Below, piece by piece: positions 1 through 11,555 of a stretch of 64,000 bases of DNA (position 1 is the stretch's first letter; each line of letters begins with the position of its first letter). The translations under genes and the position numbers were made by a program. The stretch comes from Dugong dugon. Lineage: Eukaryota > Chordata > Mammalia > Sirenia > Dugongidae. The stretch lies in contig CM057465.1 in assembly GCA_030035585.1 (NCBI GenBank), positions 27,360,001-27,424,000 of the forward strand. Direction: 5' to 3'. Under the pieces are notes generated by a model, which saw only the letters and a program-made list of their open reading frames with translations, searched no databases and was not told the origin of the DNA.

Positions 1-1572
1 TTTAAAAATGGGCAAAGGAAATGAACAGATGCATCACCAAAGAAGACATTCAGGTTGCTAACAGACACATGAGGAAATGCTCACAATGCTAGCCATTAGA
101 GAAATGCAAATCAAAACAATAATAAGATAACATCTCACCTCAACATTACTGGCACAAATCAAAAAAACAGAAAATAATAAATGTTAGAGACACTGTGGGA
201 AGCTTGAAACTCTTATGCATTGCTGGTGGGAATGTAAAATGGTACAACCATTTTGGAAAACGATATGGCTTCTTTAAAAAGCTAGAAATATAAATACTCT
301 ATGATCCAGCAATCCTACTCCTAGGAATATACCCTAGAGAAATAAGAGCCGTCACATGAATAGACATATGCACAACCATGTTCATTGCAGCATTATTCAC
401 AGTAGCAAAAAGACGCAAACAACCTAAGTGCCCATCAACAGATGAATGGAACAAACTATGGTACATACACACAATGGAATACAATGCAACAATAAAGAAC
501 GATGAGTCTTAGAAACATGTCACAACATGGATGCTTCTGGAGGGCATTATGCTGAGTGAAATAAATCATTCACAAAAGGACAAATACTGTATGAGACCGC
601 TGTTATAAAAACTCATGAAAATGTTTACACATAGAAACAATGTTTGATAGTTACCAGGGAGGGGAGGAGTAGGAAGGGAAAAACACTAACTAGACAATAG
701 GTAAGTGGTAACTTTGGTGAAGGGTAAGACAGTAGTACACAATACTGGGGAAGTCAGCACAACTTGACCAAGGCAAGATCATGGAAGCTTCATAGATACA
801 TCCAAACTCCCTGAAGGACCGAATTACTGGGCTGAGGGCTGACGGCCATGGTCTTGGGGGACATCTAGCTCAATTGGCATAACATAGTTAATAAAGAAAA
901 TGTTCTACATCTTACTTTGGTGAGTAGTATCTTGGGTCTTAAAAGCTTGTGAGCAGCCATTTAAGATACTTTACTGGTCCCACCCTGTCTGGAGCAAGAG
1001 AAAATGAAGAAAATCAAAGACACAAGGGAAAGATTAGTCCAAAGGACTAATGGACCACAACTACCACAGCCTCCACCAGACTGAGTCCAGTATAACTAGA
1101 TGGTGCCCAGCCACCACCACCAACTTCTCTGACAGGGAATCACAGTAGAGGGTCCCAGACAGAGCTAGAGAAAAATGTAGAACAAAATTCTTACTCACAA
1201 AAAAATACCAGACTTACTGGTCTGACAGAGACTGGAGAAACCCAAGAGTATGGACCCCAGACACCCATTTAACTCAGTACTGAAGTAACTCCTGAGGTTC
1301 ACCCTTCAGCCAAAGATTAGACAGGCCCATAAAACAAAATAAGACTAAATGGGCACACCAGCCCAGGGGCAAGGATCAGAAGGCAGGAGGGGACAGGAAA
1401 GCTGTTAACAGGGAACTCAAGTTCGAGAAACAGGAAGTGTTGACATGTTGTGGGTTGGCAGCCAATGTGACAAAACAATATGTTATTAATTGTTTAACAA
1501 GAAACTAATTTGCTCTGTAAATCTTTATCTAAAGTACAATAAAAAAAAATTCTCAAAGACAAAAAAAAAGGA
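1..1572 (+). mobile_element. LINE-1 3' end (ORF2 C-terminus plus 3' UTR)
   Basis: The first ~530 bp are the decayed C-terminal end of L1 ORF2, including the region whose better copy reads [13 protein letters not shown] and YDPATPLLGIYP. A long 3' UTR shared with the copies at 46139 and 55062 follows, then AATAAA at 1538-1543 and an A-rich tail to about 1572. Stops and frameshifts show it is dead. Its 5' part lies outside the window. Confidence 0.9.
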
Positions 1573-1932
1573 AATCAAATGATGTATTGCATTAGGCAAA
1601 TCTGCTGCAATAAGACCTCTTTAAAGTGTAAAAAGCAAAGATGTCAGTTTGATGACTCAGATGCACCTGACCCAAGCCATGGTATCTTCAATTGCCTCAT
1701 ATGCATGTGAAACCGGACAATGAAAAGGAAGTCAGAAGAACTGACACATCTGAATTGTGGTACTGGGGAATAATATCGAATATGCATGGACTAGCAAAAG
1801 AAGGACCAAATCTGTCTTGGAGAAAGCACAACCAGAATGCTCCTTAGAAGTGAGTATGGTGAGACTTGGCTCACGTAATTTGGACACATCATCAGGAAGG
1901 ACAATTGCTGGAGAAAAGCACCATGCTTGGTG
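1573..1932 (+). mobile_element. RTE-clade LINE fragment (3' third of ORF2)
   Basis: It matches the region downstream of the reverse transcriptase in the other RTE copies of this window (49720-50090). It starts directly after the L1 A-tail, so the L1 probably inserted into an RTE whose left half is beyond the window. It is cut on the right by an LTR at 1933. Confidence 0.85.
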
Positions 1933-1994
1933 TTATGGATTGAACTGTACCCCACCCCCCAATATGTGCTGTAAATCCTAACTCCTATACCTAT

Positions 1995-2162
1995 GGAGCC
2001 CCGCTGGCACAGTGTTTAAATGATACGGCTGCTAACCAAAAGGTTGGCCATTCAAATCCACCAGCCACTCCTTGGAAACCCTATGGGGCATTTCTACTCT
2101 GTCCTCTAAGTTTGCTATGGGTCGGAATAGACTCGGTGGCAACCAGTTTGGTTTGGTTTTGG
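1995..2162 (+). repeat. AfroSINE, deletion subfamily
   Basis: tRNA-like head GGAGCCCCGCTGGCACAG, B-box-like GTTCAAATCC-type sequence and tail ending GGTTTGGTTTTGG. The mid-body segment of about 45 bp present in full AfroSINEs is missing. It is flanked by the 11-bp target duplication TATACCTATGG (1986-1996 and 2163-2173). Confidence 0.93.
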
Positions 2163-2267
2163 TATACCTATGGTTAAAATCCCATTTGGGAATGAGTTTT
2201 CTTTGTTACGTTAATGAGACAGTATTAGTGTAGAGTGTGTCTTAAATCAGTCTCCTTTGAGATATCA

Positions 2268-2434
2268 AAACAAACAAACAAATTCGTTGCCATTAAGTCC
2301 ATTCTGACTCATTAAGACCCTATAGGACAGAGTACCACTGCCTCATGGGGTCTCCAAGTAGCGGCTGGTGGATTCAAACTGCCGAACTTTTGGTTAGCAG
2401 TCGTAGCTCTTGGCCACGGCATCACCAGGGCTCC
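2268..2434 (-). repeat. AfroSINE, deletion subfamily
   Basis: Complement of the AfroSINE, tail side first (CAAACAAACAAATTCGTTGCC) and ending with GGGCTCC. The mid-body deletion is present. An imperfect 17-bp target duplication (around 2254-2270 and 2433-2450) comes from the LTR it entered. Confidence 0.92.
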
Positions 2435-2668
2435 TTTTGAAGTACAAAAGAGATTAAACAAGCAAGTGAGCAAGCAGAGATGGGGGAAGACAGAGGCCAT
2501 GTCACATGAAGATCATCAAAATGTCAAGGAATAGAAGGTGAAGACACAAGGACTTTCCCCTAGAGCCAACAGAGAGACAGTCTTCCCTGGAGTTGGTACC
2601 CTGATTTCAAACTTCTAGCCTCCTACTTTTGAGAAAATAAATTTCTGTTTGTTAAAGCCCCCTCCCCC

Positions 2669-3387
2669 CAAAAAAGAAAGAAATGTCTAGCTCCGTCCTA
2701 CTTTCTGTAGATGAGATTATAAAGGAAGTGGGTTGACATGCTAGGCGTCCATGCCTGTTGTCAGTGGATCCTACAGAAGTAATTAGGCTTTCCTTGCCTC
2801 CTTCTGGTTTTCCTTTGGAGAGTGCCATTGTGGTGGTCACTCAGCCCTCCAGGGAGATCTTCCTTTTATCTCAAAGCACTTCACAGTCTCCTTAAGGAAT
2901 TAGGATGTAATTGGTCTGAGCTGGAATTCTGAGAAATTAGATAATTTTGATATTTGCTTACAGGCAGATGTTGAAACTATAAAATACCAGGAAGGAGCTA
3001 GGAAGGTGCCATCCAGGACAAAGGTAAATGTTTCAGGCCACGATGATTTGTCCTCTTCTCTGAGGATGTTTCCTCCAATCATCCCTATTCCTCCCCCTCC
3101 ATCCCAACTCTAACTTTTTGATTTGGGCATTTATAGAAGCTTGTTTGGAGAATGATGAAACTGGAAGAAAACACATAATGCTATGTTAGATAAAGGGGCA
3201 GTTTGTGAGCTAGACCATTATGGGTCCAAAATGGACACTTTTTAGACAAGTTTAAGAAAATTCTTCCTGTGTTGCTCCTGAGAAATTACAAAAGAATAAG
3301 AAAATATCTAAGTGGATACCTATAAGGTTTGCTCTTATGCTAACCCCAGAACACTAGAGGCCACGACCACAGAGGGCAAGGATCCTG
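2669..3387. other. Unassigned TSPAN8 intron sequence
   Basis: No repeat family recognised and no coding evidence. It contains a 60-bp exon-like stretch on the plus strand (2964-3023) bounded by AG and GT, discussed among the findings. Confidence 0.6.
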
Positions 3388-3838
3388 GCAGGTTGTTAAT
3401 GAGTCTTCTTTCAATCCTGATGCCATGTTCTTCCTCATATAGTCCAACTTCTCAGATTATTTGTCCAGCATACAGATTGAATAAGTATGGTGAGAGGATA
3501 CAACCTGACATGCACCTTTCCTGATTTTAAACCACGTAGCATCTCCTTGCTGTGTTCCAGTGACTGCTTCTTGGTCTATGTACAGGTTCCTCATGAGCAT
3601 GATTAAGTGTTCTAGAGTTCCCATTCTTCACAATATTATCCATAATTTGTTATGATCCATACATTCAAATGCCTTTGCATAGTCAATAAAACACAGGTAA
3701 ACATCTTTCTGGTATCCTCTGCTTTCAGCCAAGATTCATCTGACACCAGCAATGACATCCCTTGTTCCATGTCCTCTTCTGAATTTGGCTTTAATTTCTG
3801 GCAGTTCCCTGTCAATGTACTGTTTGCTTCTACTACTC
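3388..3838 (-). mobile_element. RTE LINE fragment (reverse transcriptase region)
   Basis: Complement of the RTE reverse transcriptase core. It covers the segment from just after the YADD region back to the part encoding the FIDY-containing motif, with many substitutions and small indels. Both ends are truncated. Confidence 0.88.
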
Positions 3839-5330
3839 CATATTTGTAATAATATTTGCTTCATATAATTTAATAAGTGCTATTTAGTGTATTCTTTTTG
3901 ATTTTGACTCAGATTATTTGCTATTAAATTATTATTTTATATTCTCTCTCTCTAAAATATGTTTTTGGTTTGCACTCAGGTTTATAACAAAAAATACAAT
4001 TACTTAGATGTAAGTGACTTCTTCGCTTATTTCCAGACCTTTGTTACCATGATTTTTCAATGCTCAACATGTCCATTTTACTTCATATCTTATTTAGTAT
4101 ATGTCTCTATTTGGTATTTGGTATATTCATTTTATAAGATGAATATCTGAAGACATCTTTCTGTCTTGTTCACTTGTGAAAGAGTTTAGCTGAATATAAA
4201 ATTCTTGGGTAACTTCCTTTGCTCTGAATACTTGCCAGATATTGCTCCATCATCTTGTGACATTTAGTGTTGCAATATGAGAAATCTTATTTTGTTCATG
4301 TATTGTTTGCTTGTTTTCTTTTTTGTTGTTTGTATCTAAACATTTATAAGATTTTTATTATCTTTTAATTCAGTAGTTTTCCCAGTATTTATCTAGGCAT
4401 AGACATCTTCTTTCAATGACTTTTCCTTGGGGCATAATAGGCACTTGTCATCTGCATACAAGGTATATTTTTAGCTCCACAGAATTTTCATATTAATTTG
4501 ATTATTGTTTTTGTTCCATTTATTCTGGTCTCTTCTCCAGGAATACAAGTTGTTTTGGATTTCCATTCTCTGTTCTCTGTATATGTCATCTTCTTTCACA
4601 TCATTTTCATCTCTTTTTAGATTTTCCTCTAGGAGCTTCTCAATTTGGATTTCTATATCACTGTCTCCATTAAATGTGATGTCCAGAGTAGATTCTAATT
4701 TTGCTATTGTGCTTCTAGTTTACTTGAAGTCCTTCTTCATTTTATCCACTTCTCTTTTCATCTCATCCTATGATTTCTCAATTAACGTTATCGTCTATCT
4801 TTCAGATAATGTTTCCTGGGGATTATTTTATGGCATTGCATTGTGGGTACTGATCTCCTGACACTTTCTTCAGGATCCTGGGATGTTTCTTCTAGGGATG
4901 TGTGCTTGTCCTCTAAGTCTTCAGGGTGGCATTCCCTTTCAGTTGTTCATCAGTGCTTTTGTTAGGCCTTATGCTAAATTTTCTCATTTATTCACTCTTG
5001 AATAGGATGAGACTTATTCTGATTCATTACCTATTAAAAGTTAGGGTGGGTGCTTTGCCTCACTCTCTAACAACATGGGTAATGACCAAATTCTCTGATC
5101 TCCTGTTGGAAGAGAGGTTGCTGTGCATTCTCTCTACAGGCATGCCTAATGTAGCTCTGGTTTACTAAGATGATCTCCTGCCCTTGGCTCAGTATCTTCG
5201 TTTTTGATGCTTTAAACCAGTGGAGTAAATTAAAACGTCAATTTTTAGCAGGCTTTACTATTATGGCTTTTCTATCTTCAGCCCCAAACAAGTGATGTTT
5301 ATTGTATCAATGAATGTTAAGTATACAGTA
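3839..5330 (-). mobile_element. Ancient LINE-1-like sequence (L1 or HAL1 ORF1 region, antisense)
   Basis: It is T-rich on the plus strand. The reverse complement of about 4505-4735 gives a charged, heptad-like frame (for example EKLLEENLKRDENDVKEDD) typical of the coiled coil of L1/HAL1 ORF1. The neighbouring 4170-4270 resembles old mammalian L1 antisense sequence. The family name is uncertain. The plus-strand frame at 4505-4861 is a shadow of it. Confidence 0.45.
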
Positions 5331-5384
5331 CATGTGTCTCTACAGTTCCACTCATCTGCATCTTCGAAATCTGTTAAGTAAACC

Positions 5385-5495
5385 AAGCAGCTAGTACATC
5401 AGATGAGGAACACTTAAGCACAGAGAAGCTAACTCATTTTCCCAAGGTTAGTAATGAAAGAGCTCATGTTCAAAACCAAAGCCTGATTTAAAAAG
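5385..5495 (+). repeat. MIR SINE fragment
   Basis: MIR core pattern: AGATGAGGAA..., AAGCACAGAGAAG, CCCAAGGTTAGTAATG, then a GTTCAAAACC-like piece. Confidence 0.75.
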
Positions 5496-6444
5496 TTTTA
5501 AATTTATTTTAAATAACTCTAAGGTAGGGGTAAGGAATCAATCACATTTCTTCCCAACACAAGAAGGGCCTGAGTAAGCACTTTGGGGTATTCTTTCCTG
5601 CACAAGAGCATAAAGTCACTAAAATTTATATAACTTCAAAACATATAAAGAGAGATGGCTGTTCAGCATTTAATTAGCACCCTAATGTTTCTGAATAATA
5701 AAATGATGTTAATTCAGGAATGTTTTTATCGCTTTGTTTCAAAAGCACAGCTTTCATATAAGTAACACCTGCAGACCTGTACATACGTTTGCAGGGCCTG
5801 AGGCAAGAATACAAATAAAAGTTCACAGACCATATGTCTATATATTGAGAAGTTGTAACTCAAGGTAAAAAAAAACTTATATAAAATGTGTTCTATCCTC
5901 CTACCTTGACAAGTATGTCCACCTAATGACCCTGAGGACAATGTTTGATTTAGAATTCTCAGTCTCCTCAGAGTTTTCTTATCAGATGCAGGGAGCATGT
6001 GGAGAGCCAGTCCTGGACCCCATCCCTCACTTCCACTCCTTCCTGAACCCCAAAGGCCGTAACAGCAGTGAGTCTGGATACCTCAGCCTGTAAGCCTGAG
6101 TTCTGTTTAAAACTTGCCCCCACTCCTGGCAAGCTCCCCCTTGATCATTCCGGGGAATAGGCCTGTGAAGACCCAGGAAGAAGGATTAAGGCCATCTGGA
6201 TAGGGAAATTTGGGGTGTCAGGTACCCAAAGTGTGGTCAAGAAGGGGGTGGGAAAGCTCAGGGTGGGCATATTACTCTGACATCACATATTCCTTGCCCC
6301 ATGAATATGGAGGGCATGCTAGGGAAAAATCAGAGTACAGCTAAAATTATATTTAACTTTTAAAATTCCATTATGTATAAATGTACTTCTAAGTGCTAAA
6401 ACTTTTAAATTAAAAACAATACAATGATTGAAATCCAGCAAAAA
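5496..6444. other. Unassigned TSPAN8 intron sequence
   Basis: AT-rich flanks around a GC-richer block (about 5990-6310). No splice-bounded frame and no recognised family. I saw no tetraspanin exon on the minus strand here. Confidence 0.6.
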
Positions 6445-6690
6445 TAGCATTAATAGAACTATTACTGTGTGTCAATCCTTAGTTCTAGGATTTCCATAAA
6501 GGATCTTAGTTAATCTTCACAATTAATCCTGCTGGGTAAGATTATTATTCTCATTTTGCACATGCAGATGCTGGAGCACAGAAAAGTTAAGGAGCATACT
6601 CCAGGTCACAATGCAGCAAGGAGTGGAGCCAGGATTTGAATCGGAGTCTGTGTGTTTACAAAATCCATTTTCTTTCCATTCCCCTAAATT
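6445..6690 (+). repeat. MIR SINE
   Basis: Nearly full MIR: TTACTGTGTGTCAATCC, ...CTTAGTTAATCTTCACAA, ATTATTCTCATTTTGCA, GAGCACAGAAAAGTTAAG, GGTCACA and GGATTTGAATC in order. Confidence 0.88.
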
Positions 6691-6857
6691 ATGATACAAG
6701 AATTCCTGCCTTATTACAATTCTTGCCATTTTCTTTCCTTCTCTGTTTCATATCCAACAATGAAATTTATTCAACACTATGCAGAGTGGTTTCATATTTC
6801 TCTATCTCATAAAAATGTCTACATAATGTTGGCTGAAAGGATCTTTTCTTATACATT

Positions 6858-7085
6858 TACTTAGTATTTACTCCAAGTACTTTATATGTATTAACTCATT
6901 TAATCCTCGCAACAACCCAGTGAGGTAGATACTGCTATCATCCTCATTTTTACAGATGAGAAACAGTGAAGCACAGAGAGGTTAACTAATTTCCCTAAGG
7001 TCACACAGCTGTGGTGAAGAAGTTGAGGTTCAAAACCAGAACCTGAGCTCTCAACCATGAGGCTGTAATGCCTTTTGACACAGAT
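6858..7085 (+). repeat. MIR SINE
   Basis: Well-preserved MIR with ATTAACTCATTTAATCCTC, TTTACAGATGAGAAAC, GAAGCACAGAGAGGTTAA and AAGGTCACACAGCT. Confidence 0.92.
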
Positions 7086-7236
7086 ATAATTCGGCACTAA
7101 TTGCAAAGGAGTAGACACCACATGTATTTCAAAAGTTCACACATGTTAGTCATAGACAAGTCTTTGGCTTCACAGATTTCATCAACTAACAGAAGATCAT
7201 TGTTTCCTATTTTTTTAATGTACCCCTATTATAATT

Positions 7237-7430
7237 AGTCCCTGGTAGTGCAAATAGTTAATGTAATGGACTGCTAATCTAAAGGCTGGAAGTTTGAGTC
7301 CACCAGCAGCACCATGGAAGAAAGGCCTGGTGATCTACATTTGAAAAATCTTGAAAACCTTGTGGAGCACAGTGCTATTCTGATACACATGGGGTCGCCA
7401 TGAGTCTGAATTGACTCAACAGCAACTGGT
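7237..7430 (+). repeat. AfroSINE, old full-length subfamily
   Basis: Head GTCCCTGGTAGTGCAAATAG, central GAAGAAAGGCCTGGTGATCT and 3' GAGTCTGAATTGACTCAACA. It keeps the middle segment that the deletion subfamily lacks. Confidence 0.9.
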
Positions 7431-8930
7431 TATCCTGTAATTATGTCTGCTTTGCTTCCACTCTTTCACTTGCTTTCAGAACATACAATTCAGAGGTCCA
7501 AGCATTAAATAAATTACAATGACAGACGTCAAAACACTGGTTCTTGAACTCTCTCCATGTTCTGATTTCCTTTTGTTCTCTTCAAACTCCTCATGCATTG
7601 GCTTCCTTCATTGACTAATACATCTGGCTTCCCAACAGGCCTTGTTTAGGATTATATCACTCTGCTTTCTCATGAAGAGCTGGCCTCCTCATAGCTCACT
7701 GCCTCTGATAATTGCTCCATCTTCCATGCTTGCACCGACTCCCAAGAATCTCTATAGTACTCCCAAGCGTGAATTATCTGACAGGTGCATAAGAAAATCT
7801 AGGCATTCCATCTGCTTTTGACACAAGACTCAAGGAATTAGATTTTGTACCTATAATTCATCTATTATCTACAGAACCTCCAGTTCACTCTAATTCAAAT
7901 TTAATTCTAGGAATGATTTTTCACTTTCCCATGTTCTTCTTCAATTTGTAATTCTAACAAATGGAAATTACTGCATGTTTATGTGGCATATCTGAGGTTC
8001 CCCCAAAAGAAACTGATATGTTTAGTTTAAATGACCATATGCATATCTTAGAGATATTTAAACATCTGGCCCTATTTTACAAAGGCTTAGTTTCACAAGT
8101 TACACCAGAAAGAATGCATTTAAAAACAAATGCATTAAAGTCATGGACATCTAGAAGAAAACCACATCAGTGAGACCCTTAAAATTTTTGCTAAAGTAAA
8201 ACATTAGGAATGTGACAGATTGCTAATTTCCTGTGAAGGATCGTACAATTCCAACCAAGAGCTCTGGGTTGGGGGTGTATGGGAGAATAGAAATAGGAAC
8301 ACTGTCTAACCTCAGAGACTCCGCCTGCTCTGTAGATATTGAGTTAAAATATTAATGTTACCTGTTGGCCATGATACCATCATTGGTGTTTACAACTGTT
8401 ATTCTCACTCAAGGACTTCATTTCAAGATCTCACCTATAGATACTGTAAGCCCCACTACTCGTCGATGGGGGGGAACAAGGCCTTTTACCCGGAAGGAAG
8501 TGAGCGATATCTAACTGAAATCTAAAACATCAGAAAGAGTTCATCTTTGTTATCAGAGAAGCCAAGAGATAACAGTAACCATAAAATAATCAGAGCTCCC
8601 TAGCGAAAGCAGTGATACTCTCTGGACATAGCGGGGTACAGGTCTCTACAATTCACCATAACTCCTAATCTTAAATATATGATCCTGAATCTATAACGAA
8701 TCCCTTTCCTAGACTGTCTGTATCACTTAGGGTTAAAATTCAGGTCCATTTCAAATTCCTGATTAGCTATTGAATGAAACACTGAGCTCTGAGGTATTCA
8801 CAACAGGCATTGGTACTTCGCATGCTGTTATTAAACAACAGAGACATAATTTAATTGTTCCATGATTTGAGGATTGTTACTAGATTGGGTACAAGAGAGC
8901 TGATTAAAATAACAACCATGCATTTATTAG
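7431..8930. other. Unassigned TSPAN8 intron sequence
   Basis: Single-copy-looking AT-rich DNA; no coding or repeat assignment. Confidence 0.6.
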
Positions 8931-10205
8931 CATATTCATATTTTAGTTTGTTTCAATGAGCCATATAGATTATGTATCACAGAAAGAACACAACAGCTAC
9001 AGTTCTTTAAAAACACATATCAGGACTTCTTGGAGAAATAGCTAATTCCAGATCTGTGGCAGGAAACAGGCAAGCAAGACTGGAACATCTTGTCATACCA
9101 CATAGTGAAGAAGCTATCAGAGTTATTAGGATCATGTCAAAAGGACTCAACAGCCCACTTGAAGAGGCTCCCCCTGGCAAAAGATGGAATAGATTGCATG
9201 TCATTAAGGATAAGGTCTGCAATGGAGCTTAAATCTATGAATTCATAAAGATACTAAAAAAAAAAAAAAAAACAGTAATTTATCACTCTTGGAAGACACC
9301 AGAAAATTAACTCATCATATGAATCCTGGTAAGTAAAAAGTAAGAAAGAAGCATTTATGCTGCCTTTTCTATATAAACTAGACACCACTGGTAATCAAAG
9401 AGCAGATTAAAAGCTTCTTTTTATGTAATGTATTCCAGCTAATAGGTGAAGAAAAATTGAAAGAACTAGAATATCATCAATTTTCATCTCTCAATGAATT
9501 AATTGATTTAGGTTCTTCTTCATCACAAAAAGAGATGCAACTTGATAATACATGCCTCCTGATGAAAGAACACAATAGCGCTATAAAGTAGTCATGCCAA
9601 AAAAAAATTAACCCGAATCTTATCAAACTTCCAGATACAACTATTAACTTACAGATAACACAGAAGACAGAGGGGCACGTCACACTACACCATGGTTATG
9701 CAAATAGCAAACTCCAGACTGTGGGAAATGTGAAAAGACAAATAACACACAGCAGTACATAAAGTTGCAATGGGAAAAAAAAGATGGAAAGGGAACCTAA
9801 AGACTAAAAAAGACATGAAAGATATACCAAACAATTGCACTGTTTGGACCTTATTTGGATACTGATTCAAATAGAAACATTTATGAGGCAGTCAGAAATT
9901 TGAACCCTGGATGGACATTTGATAATTAAGAAATTCTTATTAATTTCTAAAGTGTGATAATGGTAGAGTGGCTACAGTTTTTAAAAAGAATGATTACCAT
10001 TTAGAGACACACATTAAGATATTTACAGATGAAATTATATATATGGGATTTGCTTAAAAATAATATGGGAGGGGGTAAGTGGATAAGAGTATGAACTGGG
10101 AGAGACTGACCATGGTTTCATGGCAGCTGGGGCTGGGTGACAGGTTTGATTACCCTATTGTTCCTTCTCTTTGAATGTTCAAAGTTCTCCATAATAAAAA
10201 GCTCA
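8931..10205 (+). repeat. Ancient mammalian interspersed repeat, family uncertain
   Basis: About 9290-10205 follows a pattern I associate with a widespread old placental repeat: ...GCATTTATGCTGCC..., TGTTTGGACCTTATTTGGAT, GTGATAATGGTAGAGTGG, ATGGGATTTGCTTAAAAATA, ending TTCTCCATAATAAAAAGCTC. The terminal AATAAA suggests an L1-type 3' end, but I cannot name the family. An 18-base A run lies at about 9255-9272. Confidence 0.45.
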
Positions 10206-11149
10206 AAACAAAACCAAAGGACATAGGCATTTCTTTGTTTATATTCTACTCTCAATGTTTAACCGATTTTAAATATCTCAAGGAAAGAAATGTATCAGAG
10301 CTAACTTTTAAAAACTGGCATATATGCATGAGCTTCACTTAAAATTTGCAAAAGCAGTCCATTTTTCCAGAGAAAAGAGAAAGTACAAAGGACAAACCTT
10401 CTGTACATTATTTAATTTATATACTTACTTAATTCACCAATATATCATCTGTACTCTCTCAGCTTACTGACCAGTAAATGAAAAGTCATTTTATACAGTT
10501 TGACTGTATGTATGTAGCTCAGTTTAAGTGTGCCCATCATTATTTTAACAGGACAGAAAATTTTTCAACGTAAAGATACCAGCTGCCTGTTTACTAAGAG
10601 ATAGGCAGGTACAAAAATAAAATCATAATTCTTTCCTGCTTATATTGCATAAGCCATTTTTTTAAGCTAGTATATAAGATGCTTTTTTTCACTGAGATGC
10701 TTTGGACTATCCCCATGAATTTACTTTTGAACAGTCTTAAATTGCAACAAATATACTAAAAATCAATTTCCCAACATCCCAACCTGCCCTTTTCACGCTT
10801 TGTTTCTCCGTTTTCCAATGTCAGGTGGTACTTATCAATTTATCTGCTATGTCTTATGTCAAAGGACTTTGAAGAGACAAATAACAACTTATACACACCC
10901 TGTTGATTGAAGAGTGATGACACATCAAAAAAATGACTTTAAAATGCTCATATGTACCCACTGGCCTAGTTAGCAAGCTTCTCGTTTTTATGACTAGATG
11001 ATTTTATTTTTTCTTCCCCCTTCAAGTTTCTTTTCATGTATTTATCATCCCACACCCACCGTTCTATTCACCTGTGTCAAACCCAGATATAAAGGGTGGG
11101 AATCAGAGACTGGGCTCAGGAATGGGTTCAGATCATGGTTTCTTTTTCC
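10206..11149. other. Unassigned TSPAN8 intron sequence
   Basis: Non-repetitive AT-rich DNA next to the first coding exon. No other exon recognised on either strand. Confidence 0.6.
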
Positions 11150-11290
11150 CCCCACAGGGCCCTTAAACTGGGGAGGCCTGCATGATATACAAACTACGAA
11201 TAACTGTCCTTTAATTAAAGGGCATTTTCTTCCTCTGTGATTGTTTTGCAACAATATCAAAACAATTATGAAATGTTTATCCTCAGAGAT
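11150..11290. promoter_or_regulatory. Candidate intronic regulatory element
   Basis: This non-repeat stretch lies in TSPAN8 intron 1, about 250 bp past the exon. It has the perfect 14-bp palindrome CCTTTAATTAAAGG (11208-11221), a back-to-back homeodomain-type site. It is followed by ATTGTTTTG (11240-11248) and its exact reverse complement CAAAACAAT (11258-11266), with another ACAAT core in the 9-bp spacer, resembling clustered SOX/HMG sites. The arrangement is seen directly; the regulatory role is inference. Confidence 0.35.
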
Positions 11291-11487
11291 CCTGAAGCCC
11301 ACTTTTTTGAGTCATTGGCTTGTTTTCAATTACTGAAATAACCAAACAAAGAACAAGCAAATCCAAACAAGTAAATGGAAAATACATTTTCCTCCTCCTC
11401 CTATTTCTTTAGTACAGAGTCTGTTCTCATTTATGATATTTATATCAAGGTCCCCTTCCTTGCATAAAATTGATAATTAAAAGAAAA

Positions 11488-11497
11488 ACACTTACCC
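11488..11497 (-). other. TSPAN8: Splice donor of TSPAN8 first coding exon
   Basis: On the minus strand the exon ends TTCTGG and is followed by GTAAGTGTTT, a near-perfect U1 match at the expected tetraspanin exon boundary within transmembrane segment 1. Confidence 0.9.
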
Positions 11498-11555
11498 AGA
11501 ACAAGAAGTTGAAGATAAACATAGAATATTTTAAACAGCCACTCACACCTGCCAT
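11496..11555 (-). CDS. TSPAN8: Tetraspanin-8, first coding exon (coding part)
   Basis: The minus strand reads ATG at 11555 and encodes 20 residues, MAGVSGCLKYSMFIFNFLFW, up to a splice donor after the TGG codon, so the following intron is phase 0. The peptide matches the N-terminus of TSPAN8 as I know it from human and rodents, with a few substitutions. It is the short cytoplasmic tail (Gly3, the palmitoylation-type Cys7, Lys9-Tyr10) followed by the start of transmembrane segment 1. TSPAN8 is a four-pass cell-surface organiser protein of tetraspanin-enriched microdomains and exosomes, expressed mainly in gut and other epithelia. The start has G at -3 and G at +4, a strong context. No stop or frameshift is present, so the exon looks functional. 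I found no later exon (second transmembrane segment, CCG-containing large loop) in 1-11495, so the first coding intron exceeds 11.4 kb. Confidence 0.92.

Larger units (their letters stand above)
1933..2668 (+). mobile_element. MaLR/MLT1-type LTR, interrupted by two AfroSINEs
   Basis: The pieces 1933-1985, 2174-2266 and 2451-2655 join into one LTR: a TGTTATGGATTGAA start, an interior with a TTTGAGATAT motif, and an end with GAGAAAATAAATTTCTG and a polyadenylation signal. This is the layout of ERVL-MaLR (MLT1-like) solo LTRs. It sits inside the RTE fragment, so the order of events is RTE, LTR, then SINEs. Confidence 0.75.

Noticed and set aside
4505..4861. Plus-strand frame of 118 codons rich in Ser/Phe/Leu
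   Set aside because: It is the complement of an old LINE coiled-coil region; the T-rich strand yields open hydrophobic frames.
1..11495. Search for further TSPAN8 exons on the minus strand
   Set aside because: I found no sequence for the second transmembrane segment, the CCG large loop or the C-terminus, so the remaining exons must lie left of the window.
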